From assembly GCA_001600635.1 (NCBI GenBank), contig BCKL01000014.1, forward strand, positions 262,202-326,201: 64,000 nucleotides of DNA, given 5' to 3'. This stretch comes from Leucosporidium creatinivorum (taxonomy: Eukaryota > Basidiomycota > Microbotryomycetes > Leucosporidiales > Leucosporidiaceae). The notes under the pieces were generated by a model that was not told the origin of the DNA, searched no databases, and was given only the letters and a program-made list of their open reading frames with translations. Shown one piece after another: positions 20,536-32,399 of this stretch (positions are counted from its first letter, which is position 1; each line of letters starts with the position of its first letter). The translations under genes were made by a program, and so were the position numbers.

Positions 20536-23191
20536 GGAGGGGTAGAGAGCGGGAAGGAGCGGGAGGAAACGCAGCGAGATTTGGAACCGAGGCTAGCTGT
20601 TCTTGAGTCGAGTCGAGTCGGAGCTGGAGGCGTGTAGCAAGAGCAGGAAGAGGGTATGAAGATGCGAGTTCGGCTCACCGATTACTGCTCTGCTGGCGCT
20701 CGAGTTGATTGAAGAAGCAAGGCGTCAGCAACCCTTGACGACGAGCATTCGGATCCGGCTTCGGCGCTCCAGAACGAGACCAAAGTACCGGCCGACGAGG
20801 GTTAGCATGGATGGCGAGGTGTACGATAGAGCTCCTGCTCTGCTGTACTCCCTCTTCGGTCGAGTGAGACGCTGCTTATGTTGTCAGGTGAAGGGGAGCG
20901 GCGTAGCCTGAGCTTGCTTTCGGCGCTGGCTGGGGTGCCACGTGCTGTAGCCAGACCGAGCTATACGCCTGCTGTAGCAGACCCATCGGCTTAGCTGCTG
21001 CTCTGCTGCACCCTTTCCTGGATGCTAGATGAGCGCGTTTGGCACCTCACCCGCCAAAGCGCCATCCGAATCGATGCTTCGGCGTTCGCAAATTGACGAA
21101 GGTAGCGACCCAAAGGACGTGGAATGGGTGACAATATCGCTCTAAATATCATGCTCTACTGTCCTCCAGCGTTGTAGAGGAGCAACGTCGCTGTCACTCT
21201 TTGGTAACGAGAGAGTTCGAGCTTGCCCTCAGCGCCGGCGTTCGCTACTCAGGCAAGGGTTGGGAGGCAAGCCGCACAATATGCACCTGTTGTAGCTGAC
21301 CAATAGATCTGTTCCTTGCTCTGCTGCACCCCTGCGTCAACGATGGACCAACGCAATTGGCAGCTCGCGCGTCAAGGCGCCAACATCATCGACGCTTCGG
21401 CGCTCGCTCTGCACAAGAGGACGGATATAGCGGAGGTCTGTGAGCAATGACTACAGCATTCAGGGACTACTAGCTACTCTCCTGCTCTGTCTACACGCCT
21501 CGCGAACGAGCGCAAGCCCATCGACGGTGGCACGCAAGCGAAGATTGCCGCTTCGGCGCTCGGGGAGGTGGGAGACCAATTTGGTACACCAGCGGTGGCG
21601 TAGAGCCTAAGTGTAGGCCATCGTATCGCCACAGATGTGGTGCAGCCTCTCTCGAGCTTCCGAAGACCAGAGGACGCCATGTTCGAGCTTCAGCTAGCAA
21701 ACATGCTGGGATTCGGCGCTCGCTACGGCGTCGAGAAGGAGGTGAAGGGAGATTACAGAAGGTGGGAAAGACTCGCCCTAGGCAAGAACTACATCCCTGC
21801 TGCAGCCTCAACGCTCAGACTCGGGAAGAGCACGCACCTGAGCTCGCTCACAGTGCCTCGCGAAGGGAGCGGGGCTCGTGACTGGTTCGGCGTCGCTTGA
21901 AGGGTGACTTTGCAATACACCGAGGTCGTCCAGCAGCCTGGTGTATGGTCTTCGATGTTAGTGGTGCTGCTTTGACCTCGTTGGATGTCAAGATGCCGCC
22001 AGACTGGACGCAGACCTGAGCCGACAGACACCGAGCCTGAATTCGGCGAGCGTTCTCTGTTCGATGCTGGGGACTCCCATGGTCAGCGAGACATCGAGTA
22101 CACGTTGGTAGTAGTCTGTGACAATCCTTCTGCTGCCTACATGAGAAGCGGGCGCCAGACGGCTGGTGAGCAGTCAACACAATCCCGAATTGAGTTGAGG
22201 CGGGGCACTCATACGGCGCTGGCTGAGCCCTCGACGTGCGAAAGGCAAGGCGGGGTTCATTGCTGTGCTTCTGCTGGATGGTAGACTGCACTCCTTCGTG
22301 ACTGGCTACAGCTCGTCCTCTCGCGCAGGACCACCTCGAAGCTCGGCGCTGCCGATTTCGCGGTCGGGCTCTCGCTCGCTCGCGCCTTACGTTTCGAAAT
22401 TGTGGGAGGGGCGGATAGATCGGACCAGGTCGACCTTCCGCGGCAGCCTCGTAAGTCCCCAGCAAACATGGACTGCAGCAGCTGATGTCGCCGCCGCTTT
22501 CCCACGTTGACCGAGACAAAGTCAACCCCCGCTGCCGAAGCCGGATGCCGAGCAGGGAAAGGGTCGATCAGATCAAAGCTGCTCTCGGCGGTTCTGGTCG
22601 AGTCGTTGTCTTCCGCGGCAAGAGAGAGGCGGAGGAACATCTTTAACGCCAAGGCTGCTCCGCTGACCCGCTCAGAATGTTCAATTTGGGGCTGAGGAGG
22701 AGGGCAAGCCCCCTTCGCGCTTCTCGGCGTTGTCCTGCCTTCCCGTCGCCCGCGAGGTATCTCTGGAGGCCGAACACTTACGGCACTGCACTACCATTGT
22801 GCACCAGCGGCCCGTCTCCATCGCATCGGATCCAGCGAGTACCGCTCCCAGCCGCCCGCACTCGCGACCAACCTCGATTCGGCCTTTGCAGAACCTCGGC
22901 CTTCGAGCTCTCGAAGATTCGCTGTGGTACTATTCTGTTGGTAGATAAGCTCGAGACACCAGTGGATTTCAGACAACCCTTTTAGACAACGACTAGGAGG
23001 TACAGAACGAGCTGCAGCGCAAGTGTATGGTGCGGCGAGCGAGGAGAAGCAACACGGGAGGCTGATAGGGACATGCGAAGACGAATGGAGAGTGGGAGTG
23101 AGAGGTGAAGTGTACAGATAGATAGGGAGAGTAGAATGGAGAGGGTATACATGCTATAGGGAAGGAAGAGGGATGGAAGGAAAGAGGCGAC
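20536..23191. other. 2.65 kb gene-free tract between dehydrogenase and HMG-box genes
   Basis: No open frame here has a domain or believable splice pattern. Both flanking genes end into it, so it holds two 3' ends. The left two thirds is the periodic array described separately. The right part (22600-23191) holds weaker copies of the same word and the 3' flank of the HMG-box gene. No transposon ends, terminal repeats or transposase coding were seen. Confidence 0.6.
20620..22360. repeat. Degenerate array of about 160-bp period with two phased words
   Basis: The word TTCGGCGCT or a close variant starts near 20759, 20918, 21076, 21234, 21394, 21551, 21714, 21885, 22041, 22212 and 22342; the first nine steps are 156-171 bp. 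A second word, CTGCTCTGCTGYA or a variant, lies about 73-86 bp after each one: near 20832, 20994, 21149, 21314, 21480, 21633, 21793, 21961 and 22126, with one more near 20684. Between the words the units are poorly conserved; units from 20918 and 21234 align best. This could be a very decayed satellite, or a sequence phase related to nucleosome spacing. The positions were read by eye. Confidence 0.7.
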
Positions 23192-25606
23192 CTAGTGCGC
23201 CGAGGGGAAAGAATACTCCTGCATCACCGGCTGAGTGTAGTAGCCCGTCTGCGCTCCGACCTGAGGGGACATCCACTGCGCCGAGAACCTCCTCTTGTAC
23301 TCGGCCTCGCCGTTGACGTCTCCACAAGCTCCCTCGGCGCCCTCCCACTGCATCTCCATCGGCGCCGGAAGCCACTGCTCGTAAGGGTAGCGAGCGTCGG
23401 TAGGCGAGGCGAGCGAGGACTCGGTAGTCGTAGGAGAGGTCATGTCGAGCCCGGTGTGGTCCACGGTCGACATGGAGAAGCTCGCCGAGGTGCTGGCGCT
23501 GCCGATGGGCTCGAAGCTCGCGTAGGAGCGAGAGGCGTGGGGCGAGTGGGTAGGAGGAGGAGCGAAGATGGAGGGTACAGGTCCAAAGTTGAAGGTCGAG
23601 AAGGCGGCGGGAGCGGACATGGGAGCCTGAGGCAGGTGGTCGAGATGGTTATGCTCGGGGTAGTAGTGGGGCGGAGTCGCCTCGAAGGTAGTCCAGGCAG
23701 CGTAGGCAGCGGGATCGCCGCACGAGTTGCTGTTGTAGCCGATGTCGAGGGCTGTGGTAGCGGCGAGATGGGCGGGGAAGGAGGCGATGGAGGGCGAGGC
23801 TGACATGGGGAAAGTGTCCACGGGGGAGTGGTTGAAGGAGGAGAAAAGCGCATCCATACCGCACTCGAGAGCGAAATCGGACTGGTAGGAGCCCGCTGAA
23901 TGAGGAGTGAAGGACTGGGTGTCGTTGCGAGGGTGATTCGAAAGGCCAAAGTCGAGACCGAGAACGGAGGGCGGCATGTGGACGGTGACGTTCTGGGAGG
24001 TGTAGTCGGTGTCGCTAGTGTCCCGTCGCTTCCGAGGAGAGTAGGGAGAGGTGCGCGAGCTAGGCGCAGTAGCTCGACGAGGGAGAGAGGGGCGGGCGAC
24101 TGAGCTGTTAGGCTCGGCGGCGGGCGTTGATGCTCGAGTGCTGCTGGTCGACGCGACGCCGCCGGCTTTGGGCTTTCGTACGGGGCAGAAGGTGTAGTCT
24201 GAAGGGAATTAAGAAGGTCAGCGGATGCCTCGCTGTGGTGCAGACCGTCCGAATGCTCACCGGGGTAGCGACGGATGTGTTCGGCCTTCTTGAGCCCGGC
24301 CTGCTCCTCGTAGTACTTCCTGACTTGGGGGGCCTCGTCTCGCCACATGTATCCGATGAGCTTGGCTGTGGATGGGAGAACGAGCAAGGTCAGCAAAGCG
24401 CAGCGAAAGGAGACGGAAGAGTCGCCGAAACTCACAGATGTCGGACTGGGGCTTCTTGGAAATCTCCTCGTCAGCTTTGAGGATCTGAATCTGCGCCGAG
24501 CGGTACAGGATCCATGCGTTGGGAGGTCGAGGTGTATGTCCCTCCGGCCTGACTTTGGGCTTCCTCGGTCGAGGTGCGGGAGCAGAGGCCACGGCGGGAG
24601 CAATGTCGTCGACCGACTCGACCGAGGCTTTCCTGGGAACGGCCTTGAGGACGACGGGAGATGCTGGCGCCAGCGCAGGTGGGATGAAGGTGTACTCCTC
24701 CTTGTTCTCGACTTTGATCTGCCTGACGACGTCGTCGTGGTAGGCGAGGCGGCGGGAGAAGGTGGTCGTTGTCGGCGGCGCCGAGTGAGGCATGCTGGCA
24801 TGCGGCGATCCGTTGGAGCGGATATGCGAGCCTTGAGCTGCTTCTCCCGAGTACGGTGAGGCGGCCTCGGCGCCGTTCGAATCTTCGGCGCCGGACTTGG
24901 ACTTGCGAGCCTTCCGGGGCTTCGGCTTGGAGGTGGTGACGGGGCCGGGGCTGCGACGAGGCATGATGGAGGAGTAGCCGCCGCTGAGGAGGACGGAGGG
25001 AACTGAAGGATGAGGGGAAGCTCGAGGAGTGGTGGCGGTGTTGGCGGGAGCGGCTTGGAGGACCGAGGGGACTGGCGAGGCGAGCGAGTCGATGGCGGAC
25101 ATGGGGCTGGCGGCGACCGATGTAGGTGCCGTGGACGCTACAGAGTGGGAAGGAAGGGATTCGACGTCGCGGATGGAGGAGGCGATGGACGACGCCGACG
25201 CGAGAGAAGCGCGAGCGAGCTGGTGGGGGTACATCGGCGACGAAACGATAGGTGCTGCGGCGTGCAGCCTCCTTCCTCCTCCGAAAGCGAACTCGCCAGG
25301 GAAGATAGTCGTCCAAGGTGCGCCTTGCTCGTCGACAGCCGCCTCGGTTCCCTCCTCGCTAGCCCTGGCGCCCTCCGAACTCTGCTGCTCCTCCTCGGTT
25401 CGGTCGGTCGACAACCGGCGGTCGACGCTGAAGAACTCGCGCCAATCGTCTGAAGGGCGCCGTGGAAGCTCGTAGGATGGTTCTGGTGCAACGTGCATGT
25501 CGAAGGGCAGGGCAGAGAAGGATTCGGAGGAGAGCGAGGAGGAATCGAAAGGGAGAGAGGGTTGCGAAGGGATGTCGACGGTTGGGGACAGTGCGTGGTG
25601 GGGCAT
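23192..25606 (-). CDS. HMG-box (MATA-type) transcription factor
   Basis: A sequence-specific DNA-binding protein of the fungal HMG-box class that includes mating and nutrient regulators such as Ste11, Prf1 and Rop1. The box begins TPRPPNAWILYRSAQIQI at about residue 358 and runs through KLIGYMWRDEAPQVRKYY, QAGLKKAEHIRRYPG and YTFCPVRKPK, interrupted by two short introns at conserved-looking points. The N-terminus is long, disordered, rich in Ser, Pro and Ala, with basic patches (KPKPRKARKSKSG). The C-terminus is rich in Ser, Pro, Tyr and Gly and ends MQEYSFPSAH. About 650 residues. ATG at 25604-25606; a CACCAG acceptor 10 nt upstream hints at a leader intron. Which regulator it is cannot be told from sequence alone. 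Confidence 0.88.
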
Positions 25607-27488
25607 GCGAGTAGACCTGGTGATGGGAAAGTCACATGTACTGAATTAGCATCGCCTTCGCAAAAGATCTCCCAGAGCGAGTCAGCTTAGGCGCACCTGT
25701 TGTTGGCCGCCGAGGTGGAGGGGCGAGCCGCTGCTGCTTCAATTTGAGCTGAGCCTCGTCGGGTGAGCACCATGGCGGTAGAGAGGATGTTTCAGGATTG
25801 GTAGCAGGAAGAAGTCGAAAGAAGGGGGGAGGGAAAGATGGCCGGCGAGATAATCCTTTGTCCTGAGAGCTTGAGCGTTCGCTGGCGGGGCAACCGGAAG
25901 CTTGGGGAGCGTACGGGAGGTTCTGGGTCGACGTCGAGGTTACCGGTCGAAAGCTGGCGGTGGTGCAGGCGCTCCGAGTGCTGGTAGAGGAGGAGAAGAA
26001 CGAGCGAGAGGCAGGCGCAGGAATGGGGAGGAAACAGAGGCAAGCTTGATGAAAGAGGGTAAGCCGCTGCAAGATAGTCTGCGACCATGCTTTCAGCCCC
26101 AGCCGGAGGGCAAGGTGCTTCGGGAAGCGGAAGCGATCGAAGCGGAGGAAAGGTACTGCTCGACAAAGGGAGGGAGCCCGATGGGCCGAAAGCCGTTTGA
26201 AGCAGAGTAATCTAGCTGTTTCTATCCATGAATCCGCGACCTGCCTCGTTTCCCTCAGCGGAGCGCGACGCCCTGCGCCGAAACCCCCGTCGCCGAAGAA
26301 TTCGTCCCGCCTCGCTTTCTTTGTCCAGGCGATCCTCTCGCGTCGGTTTAGAGCCAAAAGATCATTAAGGATAGTCTGGGATTATCCTCGCATGCTGTAT
26401 GAAGGTCTCATGCTCGGTAAGCGGCTATCTCGGCGCAAGACTCAGGCTGCCTGCAACTCCCTTCTTCCCTTCTCGCGATTGCCCGCTCGCCTGAGTTGCA
26501 GGACGGAATCAGCGCTTCATCAGCTTGAGCAGCCGCTTACTCGGGTAACCCAGTAGCAGGGCTGGCGACTTGCCCGTCGCTCTTCTCGGCGCGGGAGAGC
26601 GAAGTGTCTTGGTCGCTCGCGAGGTGCCGGTGGGAGCTTGTTAACCTGCAAGCTGTACCTTGGCAAGCCCCAGCATTTCTGGAGAGAATCAAAACGGAGA
26701 GCTGAGGCGGAGGTGGGCGGGTCGATTTCACTTCTCTGCAGAGAGGAAGGGGGCCCCGAGAGGAGCTGAAGGCGGTCGCTGCGCCCGCCTCCTCAAGTTT
26801 AATCTACTTTTCATCTTGACATCCTGACATCTTTCGCAGAACAGTAGATACGTCCATGTAGTCCGGTCGATATCTGGCAGTGAGAAGCAAGCACAAACGG
26901 CTTCATACGATGCCGAGCGCCGAGCACCGAGCCGGCGGATTGTCGAGCGTGGACTCATCCTGCTTCGGTTGCACATGGGTTCCGAACCTCTCGACGCTGG
27001 TGGGCGAATCTAGCAGAAGTACGCAGAAGGTGCTGTATCGAACTCGCCCGTCAGCCCTGCAGCTCGGGCTCCGTAGAATCGGCGAGGCAGCCGAAGTGGG
27101 AGAGGCGAAAGTGCAGCCTGTTTCCAGCGAGCCGCTTCAAAGATATCCATGATGATGAAGCACTTGTCATCTCGAAGGGTGCAGTAGCCGCCGGCGCTAG
27201 AAGAGACAGCGCACAGCGCACAGCGAGAGAAAGCGCCGAGACGGAGGGAGGCGCCGAGGCGCCGAGCAGCGACTGGTGTACTTGAGCGTGTTGCTGGAGC
27301 TTAGAGAGACCTACAGAACAGACTAGAGCTGGACTGAGATGGCTTCGCCGTTCTGATGCTATGTTGAAAGGTGAGAGAAGAGCGCGAGAGACGAGCCTCC
27401 CCAGCTCTTCCTCCCCCACATCTCGTCTTGGCAGCAGAACAAGCACCAGCACCAGCACCAGCTGACGGATCGCTTCTAACACTCAAGG
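25607..27488. promoter_or_regulatory. 1.9 kb divergent region between HMG-box and ZIP4-like genes
   Basis: Holds the promoters and probably long leaders of two divergent genes. A 241-codon minus-strand open frame (25632-26357) shows no domain and is read as leader sequence. The word TCGGCG or its complement occurs near 26276, 26430, 26586, 26917, 27079 and 27233, mostly 154-162 bp apart with one double step. At the right end a likely leader intron (donor near 27370, CTAAC branch, AAG end) stops one base before the ZIP4-like ATG. Confidence 0.55.
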
Positions 27489-30400
27489 ATGGCCCTTACA
27501 CCCGCTTCTACACCTCGCAAGCGAGCCAAACTCGAGACCTTCACCAACTCCCTCGACGAGCTCATCTCTCACCTCCAAACGACCAACAGCTCGCTCGCCT
27601 CCGACTCGCCTCCATCGAGCTCCTCGCTCCTCAAGAGTTTGGCCAGCCTCGCTCAAAAACGAGAGGCGTTCGAAGGCAGCTTACGCCGCGTCAAGAAGCA
27701 GCTCGAGGGAGTCGACCAGGCGAAGGACTGGCGAGAGGAGCTCGATCGCGATGGAGTTGAGCTGTGGAACAGGTCTACGGTACTCAAGGACAGTCTGGAG
27801 GGATTTGGAGAGTCGATAGATCAAGACACGGGCAGAGATGCGGTAGCGCAGAGTGAGCTTCTCTTCGCGGGCTGCTCGCTGGCTACTGGCTCGCTCGCTC
27901 GTGGGAGGGGAGGTAGCTGACGGTCTGCTTGGGGTCTCAGTGCGGTTTAACGCCTTCAAAATCATCTCTCTGGGGGCTCCCGAGGCGCTGGAGGAGAAGG
28001 GTGCGTGCTTGCGAGCAGCTCATAGTCGACGCTCAGCGAGCTGACTATCCTACTCGTCTGCAGACCACGTCGCGCTCCTCAGCCTTTCCACGAAGACCTA
28101 CAACGCTCTCTGTTCCTCTAACAACCTCTCAGTCGCCGACGAGATCCTCAGCGCGGGAGCAGAGCACTGCGCCGCCATTTCCCTCCGCTCACCGGTCGGC
28201 GGCTCGGGAGGCGCTTGCGCTTCCACACCCATCTCCAGCGTCCGGACTGTACTCGCGCACTACGCCACTCGCATCACTCTCAGCGTCAAGAGCGGCAAGA
28301 TGGGAGTCGCCGAATGGATCAAGAGCAAGATCAAGGACGAGCTTCTCGGCCAACTGAAGGAGCGCGAGGTGCGCCGAGTGCGATCTAACGTGTTCGGGCA
28401 CTGACTCCTACTCTTGACTACAGATCTGCAAGCTCGCGAGTACCTCTTGCGAAGCAGGACGATGGCTGCTCGCTCCGAAAGCGCAGAAGGAGGCCAAGTG
28501 GGCGGTGGTGGACGAGGGAGATTCGGCGAAGGCGCTGCCTTGGCTACTGTGGGCGTTGGAGCTGCTGGAAGGTGCAGGAGGAGGAGATTCGAAATCCATG
28601 CAGGTGCGTGCTGCGACAGCGGGTCTGCGATACCAGCTGATTCGCACCGCTTCCCAGATCAACGTCCTCGCCGTGCTCGCCGAAGCGTATCTCGACCCGT
28701 CGGCGGGACCATCTCGTCTGGAGAAAGCCGAGGAGACCATTGTGCAGTTAATTGTGAGCTTTTAGAGCGCCCTCAACTTCTGCTCTTCGACCCTGACTGT
28801 CCGCTGCAGCGCCTTCAACCAACCGGCGCTCTTTGGCGGAGCCGCATCAAGCTTCTCATTGGGCGTAGTGCAGGCGACGGCGAGATCACCAGAGGTACAC
28901 CGCACATCATACCTATTCGCATGCCACTGACCCGCCTCGACTCTAGCTTTCGTTGAGGCTTCGACCGTTTCGCCTTGGACCGAGGATCAAGGTGCTCGGT
29001 GAGCTTATTCTGAGGGCTACTCGAGCTTCCCTCGATCTACGCATGTGCCCACGCTGACTGGAGCGTATCGCTTGCGCACGTTAAGGCTACTCCATCAGCT
29101 CCACAAGCTTCCAGACAATCGGTAGAAGTGCTCATTGTTCTCTTCCCCCGAGCCACCGCCCTGACTCGCCTCGATCCCACCCTTCCCCCCATTCAGACGG
29201 TCGCTCAAGTCCGGCATTTGTGAAGCCCTCGTCGACGTCGCTATCCAGATGCAGCAACGGGAGCCTTCTACTCCAGCTTCAATGAGCGAGAGCTCGGCCG
29301 GCGCCTCAGCGCCTGCATCGACTTTCCTGGCTCAAGTGGTCATGTCGGCGGTTCTCATCATCAAAAGCGGATTGCTACTGTCCAATCTGTTTTGTCGTAT
29401 CTCCGAAGGTGTGCTTCTCTCCTCTTGGCAGCTCAGAGCACCCGCTGATCTCGCTCGCCTCTCCACAGCTGCGCCGAGCTTTCAGCTCGACCTCCAATCG
29501 ACCTTCCTCTGCATCACCTACATCTGGCGTTCAGCGGATAAGGCGCATGCTGAGGGGAAGACCGAGGAGGCTGCTGAGCTCTACATGGCTTGCACGAGCC
29601 CGATGCTTCGAGCGTTGACGCTGAGCAAGTCGTTCAGGTGAGTTTTTTCCTTGGGTTGTCGCTCGAAGCCGAGCCTTACATTGGCTTTGTATGTCTCTGC
29701 AGGAAAGCGGCGCTCTGTTATGGCGAGCTCAAGAAGTACGACGAAGCCGAGAAGATCATCGCTCACGACCCGAGTGCGAGAGGCCGCTTCGTCCGCATCT
29801 ACAACCTCCTCGGTGCCGGCAAGCATGATGACGGTTAGCGTTCGCTCTGATTAGTGCTCTCGACATCGCGCTGACCGTCTGTTCCCGACAGCGGCCGCCC
29901 TCGTCGACTCGATGATCCACGCCGAAGGTTTCTGTCTCCAGCTCCTCCTCTGGACGGCCAAGGCGGCAGCAGAGGCAGGCTCGGACGCGCTCATCTGCAA
30001 GTTGTACGAGTTATTGGGCTCCTACTGCCTTCGGGAGGACGAGGCGGCGATTGGCGTTGACTGCATGGTCGTCTTTCGATGAGTGGAGCGCGGCGCATGC
30101 TCTTTGCCGGAGAAGCTGACTTGTACATGGTCTCGCAGACAACTCATCCGAGCTCTTATGAATCGACTTGCCGAAGGAGGAGCGAACGAGTGCGTGACTG
30201 CTTCAACGATCAAGCTCGGACCAAGCTGACTTTTCAAGCAGCGCCGAGCTGCTTCCTTTGCTTCGTGGTCATTTTGCGGCTGGTGAGCGTCTCGAAATCT
30301 TTTCAATCGTATTGTCTCGATCTCAGGCTCACTGTGAGGTTCTGTTGCAGCCCTCAAACTCGCTACAAGTCTCGCCGAGAAATCGCCCATTCCCGAGAAG

Positions 30401-31840
30401 CTCGCGCAGAACGTCGCGTGGCTCTATCGAACAGGTGAGACTTGCAAGGGTCATCTTGAAAGCTCAAGAATGCCGATTCTTCACCTTGTCAACAGGCTAC
30501 AACCTCTGCACTCGCTACGCCGACAACCCGTCGCTCGGCTTCAGCTCCTTCTTCGACATCATCGCCGGCCTCATGCAGCTGGAGTCTTCCCTCTCCACCA
30601 GCACCAGCTTCGAGACTTGGGGATCTCTCGCACAGTGTCGGCTGGCAGCTCTCACCGAGCAGCTCAGCACGGCCAGAGCGACTTCGACCAGGACGCCCGA
30701 AGAAGTGAGAGCTTCGTTGGCCGCGCTGAGCACGATGCTGACGAGTCCTACTTGCCGCAGGTCGACGCTTACAAGTCATTGCTCGCGCACCTCGACAAGC
30801 TGGAGGCCGACATTGCAGAGCTCTCGACCGGCAAGCCCCGCAACGATCAAGTCGAGCGCACCCTCGAAACGCTCGGCGCACTCCAGCTCGAAGCATGGTC
30901 CGCTTTAGGAGAGTGGGAGCGTGCGCTCGAGCTAGCTGAGGTGAGCTACCAATGAGGTCTACTGGTCAGCTGAGCTGATCTCACTGTCGTGCAGAACGCC
31001 GACTCGAGCAAGCGCACCGAGAAGTCGATCAAGCTCCTCGCCGAGAAGGCGGTCGACGACGATAGTTGTCCGCCTGCCGTCCTCCTCCAGATCCTCAAGG
31101 CAACGCTCAAGAACCTCTTCGGGCGCGGTGACCTCGATACGTGAGCTTTGGCGTTCCACTCGTCTTCGCAGCGACTGACTCGGATTTCGATCACAGGTCG
31201 GCTGTCGCATCCTGGTGAGGCGAGCTACCTCTTGTCACTCAGAGAAGCTAATCCTGGCTCTTTGTATGCAGGATCCGCCTCATGGTTGGCGTGCTCATCG
31301 AGGACAGGCCGCAAGAGGCCTTCGAGTACTTTTCCATCGCCGCCTCGTTCATCGCCTCGCTCGTGCGGTCTGCCCCTCGTTGCATTCTCTGCGACTCGAA
31401 CTGATCTTGGAGTGGTGCTTTGTAGAGCTTGTACCCGATCGAGGAGCAGTCCTGGTGAGTTTCCTCGAGAGGGAGTTGACTCCCAGCCTCCCGCACCGAG
31501 CTGATCATGCTCTCCTGCTCAGGTTGACGATCACGGCATGGGACAAGGGTGAGAGTTCGAGCAGTCTCCTCATATCATCGTGTCTGACCTTTGACCCTCG
31601 ACCACAGGCATCGACGCTTTCGGTGGTCAACACCCTTCGGCGGGCCATCAATGGTGCTCTCTCGCTCTCGGCCTCGCTCGTTCCAGCCAGACTCTCATCC
31701 TCGCGAAGGTGAGATGAGGACTCCTTATACTCAGAAGCCGAAGCTGACCTCGTATCGCACAGATGGAGGCCGACTACGAAGCCTTGTGCGAGACGTTCCC
31801 CGAGGAGGGCGAGGGCGAGATGGAGCTGGCGGGGGGATGA
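27489..31840 (+). CDS. SPO22: Meiosis protein Spo22/Zip4/TEX11-like
   Basis: A TPR-type scaffold of the synapsis and crossover (ZMM) machinery in meiosis. It is assembled from many small exons (about sixteen introns). The first reads MALTPASTPRKRAKLETFTN. Then come KIISLGAPEALEE, VALLSLSTKTYNALCSSNN, VAEWIKSKI, ALPWLLWALELLEG, RLQPTGALWRSRIKLLI, and near the end LTITAWDKGIDAFGGQHPS and GHQWCSLALGLARSS, the pattern of helix pairs and the WNKG-like motif seen in the Spo22 family. The stop is a TGA at 31838-31840 after EGEMELAGG. The assignment rests on the repeat pattern and the C-terminal motif rather than a strong signature. Exact exon ends are uncertain in 29000-31500. Confidence 0.72.
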
Positions 31841-32056
31841 GAGCTGTTCGCGTTGATGATGATCGTGCTTGTTGTGTGTCAGAGACGTCTGACATCGACC
31901 CTTGCTCTCGGCGTGCTCATTTCGGTGAGGAGGCTTCGTTACCGAGAGAGCAGAGATCGGCGCAGCGGCGCTCTCGAGGCTGCTCTCAATGAGCACAACA
32001 TGACGACCGTGGACTCTGATGGTACTGCAGGGGTTACTAAACTCTTTCCGTCTCTT

Positions 32057-32285
32057 TCAATCAGTGTAAGCTCCGAGATGGGCGCTCTTGACGTCCTGCG
32101 AAGCGAAGACCGAGGGAGCGCCGAGATGATCAGCTCGGCTCCTCGACAACTCCTTCGACAGCCTGAGAACTCACCCTGGTGTAACGATAGAGGACTCCAC
32201 GGGTGTAGAGAGGCTTTGGAGCCGTCCACTTGGCCTTGCGAGCCGCCATTGTCGTGGCAGGGGAAGCGTCGCCGACGGCGGGCAT
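32057..32285 (-). CDS. Small unknown ORF, two exons
   Basis: Starts MPAVGDASPATTMAARKAKW, continues TAPKPLYTRGVLYRYTR and, after an intron with a normal GTGAGT donor and CGCAG acceptor, ends DVKSAHLGAYTD at a TGA (32057-32059). About 50 residues, basic, with no signal peptide or membrane segment. I do not recognise it. It lies just downstream of the truncated ILV3-like exons on the same strand, and a splice from those exons into this frame is possible (TCGG to CTACGCGG), so it may be the tail of a chimeric transcript instead of a separate gene. Confidence 0.35.
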
Positions 32286-32399
32286 GGTGGTGGACTGCAA
32301 GGTCCTTTTCACTTCACTGCTGAGCTCCAACCCACTCCGCGTAGCTTGAGCACTCACATTCGAGGAAGTGTCAGTCGCCGTTCAAGAGAAAAGGGAAGC

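Noticed and set aside
20705-22700. Short open frames within the periodic array
   Set aside because: Frames are not conserved between units and have no domain; the periodicity lies in the DNA words, not in a protein repeat.
20536-23191. Transposon remnant as the cause of the gene-free tract
   Set aside because: No terminal inverted repeats, target-site duplications or transposase or reverse transcriptase motifs were seen.
25632-26357. 241-codon open frame upstream of the HMG-box gene
   Set aside because: No recognisable domain and low-complexity composition; best read as leader or promoter DNA.
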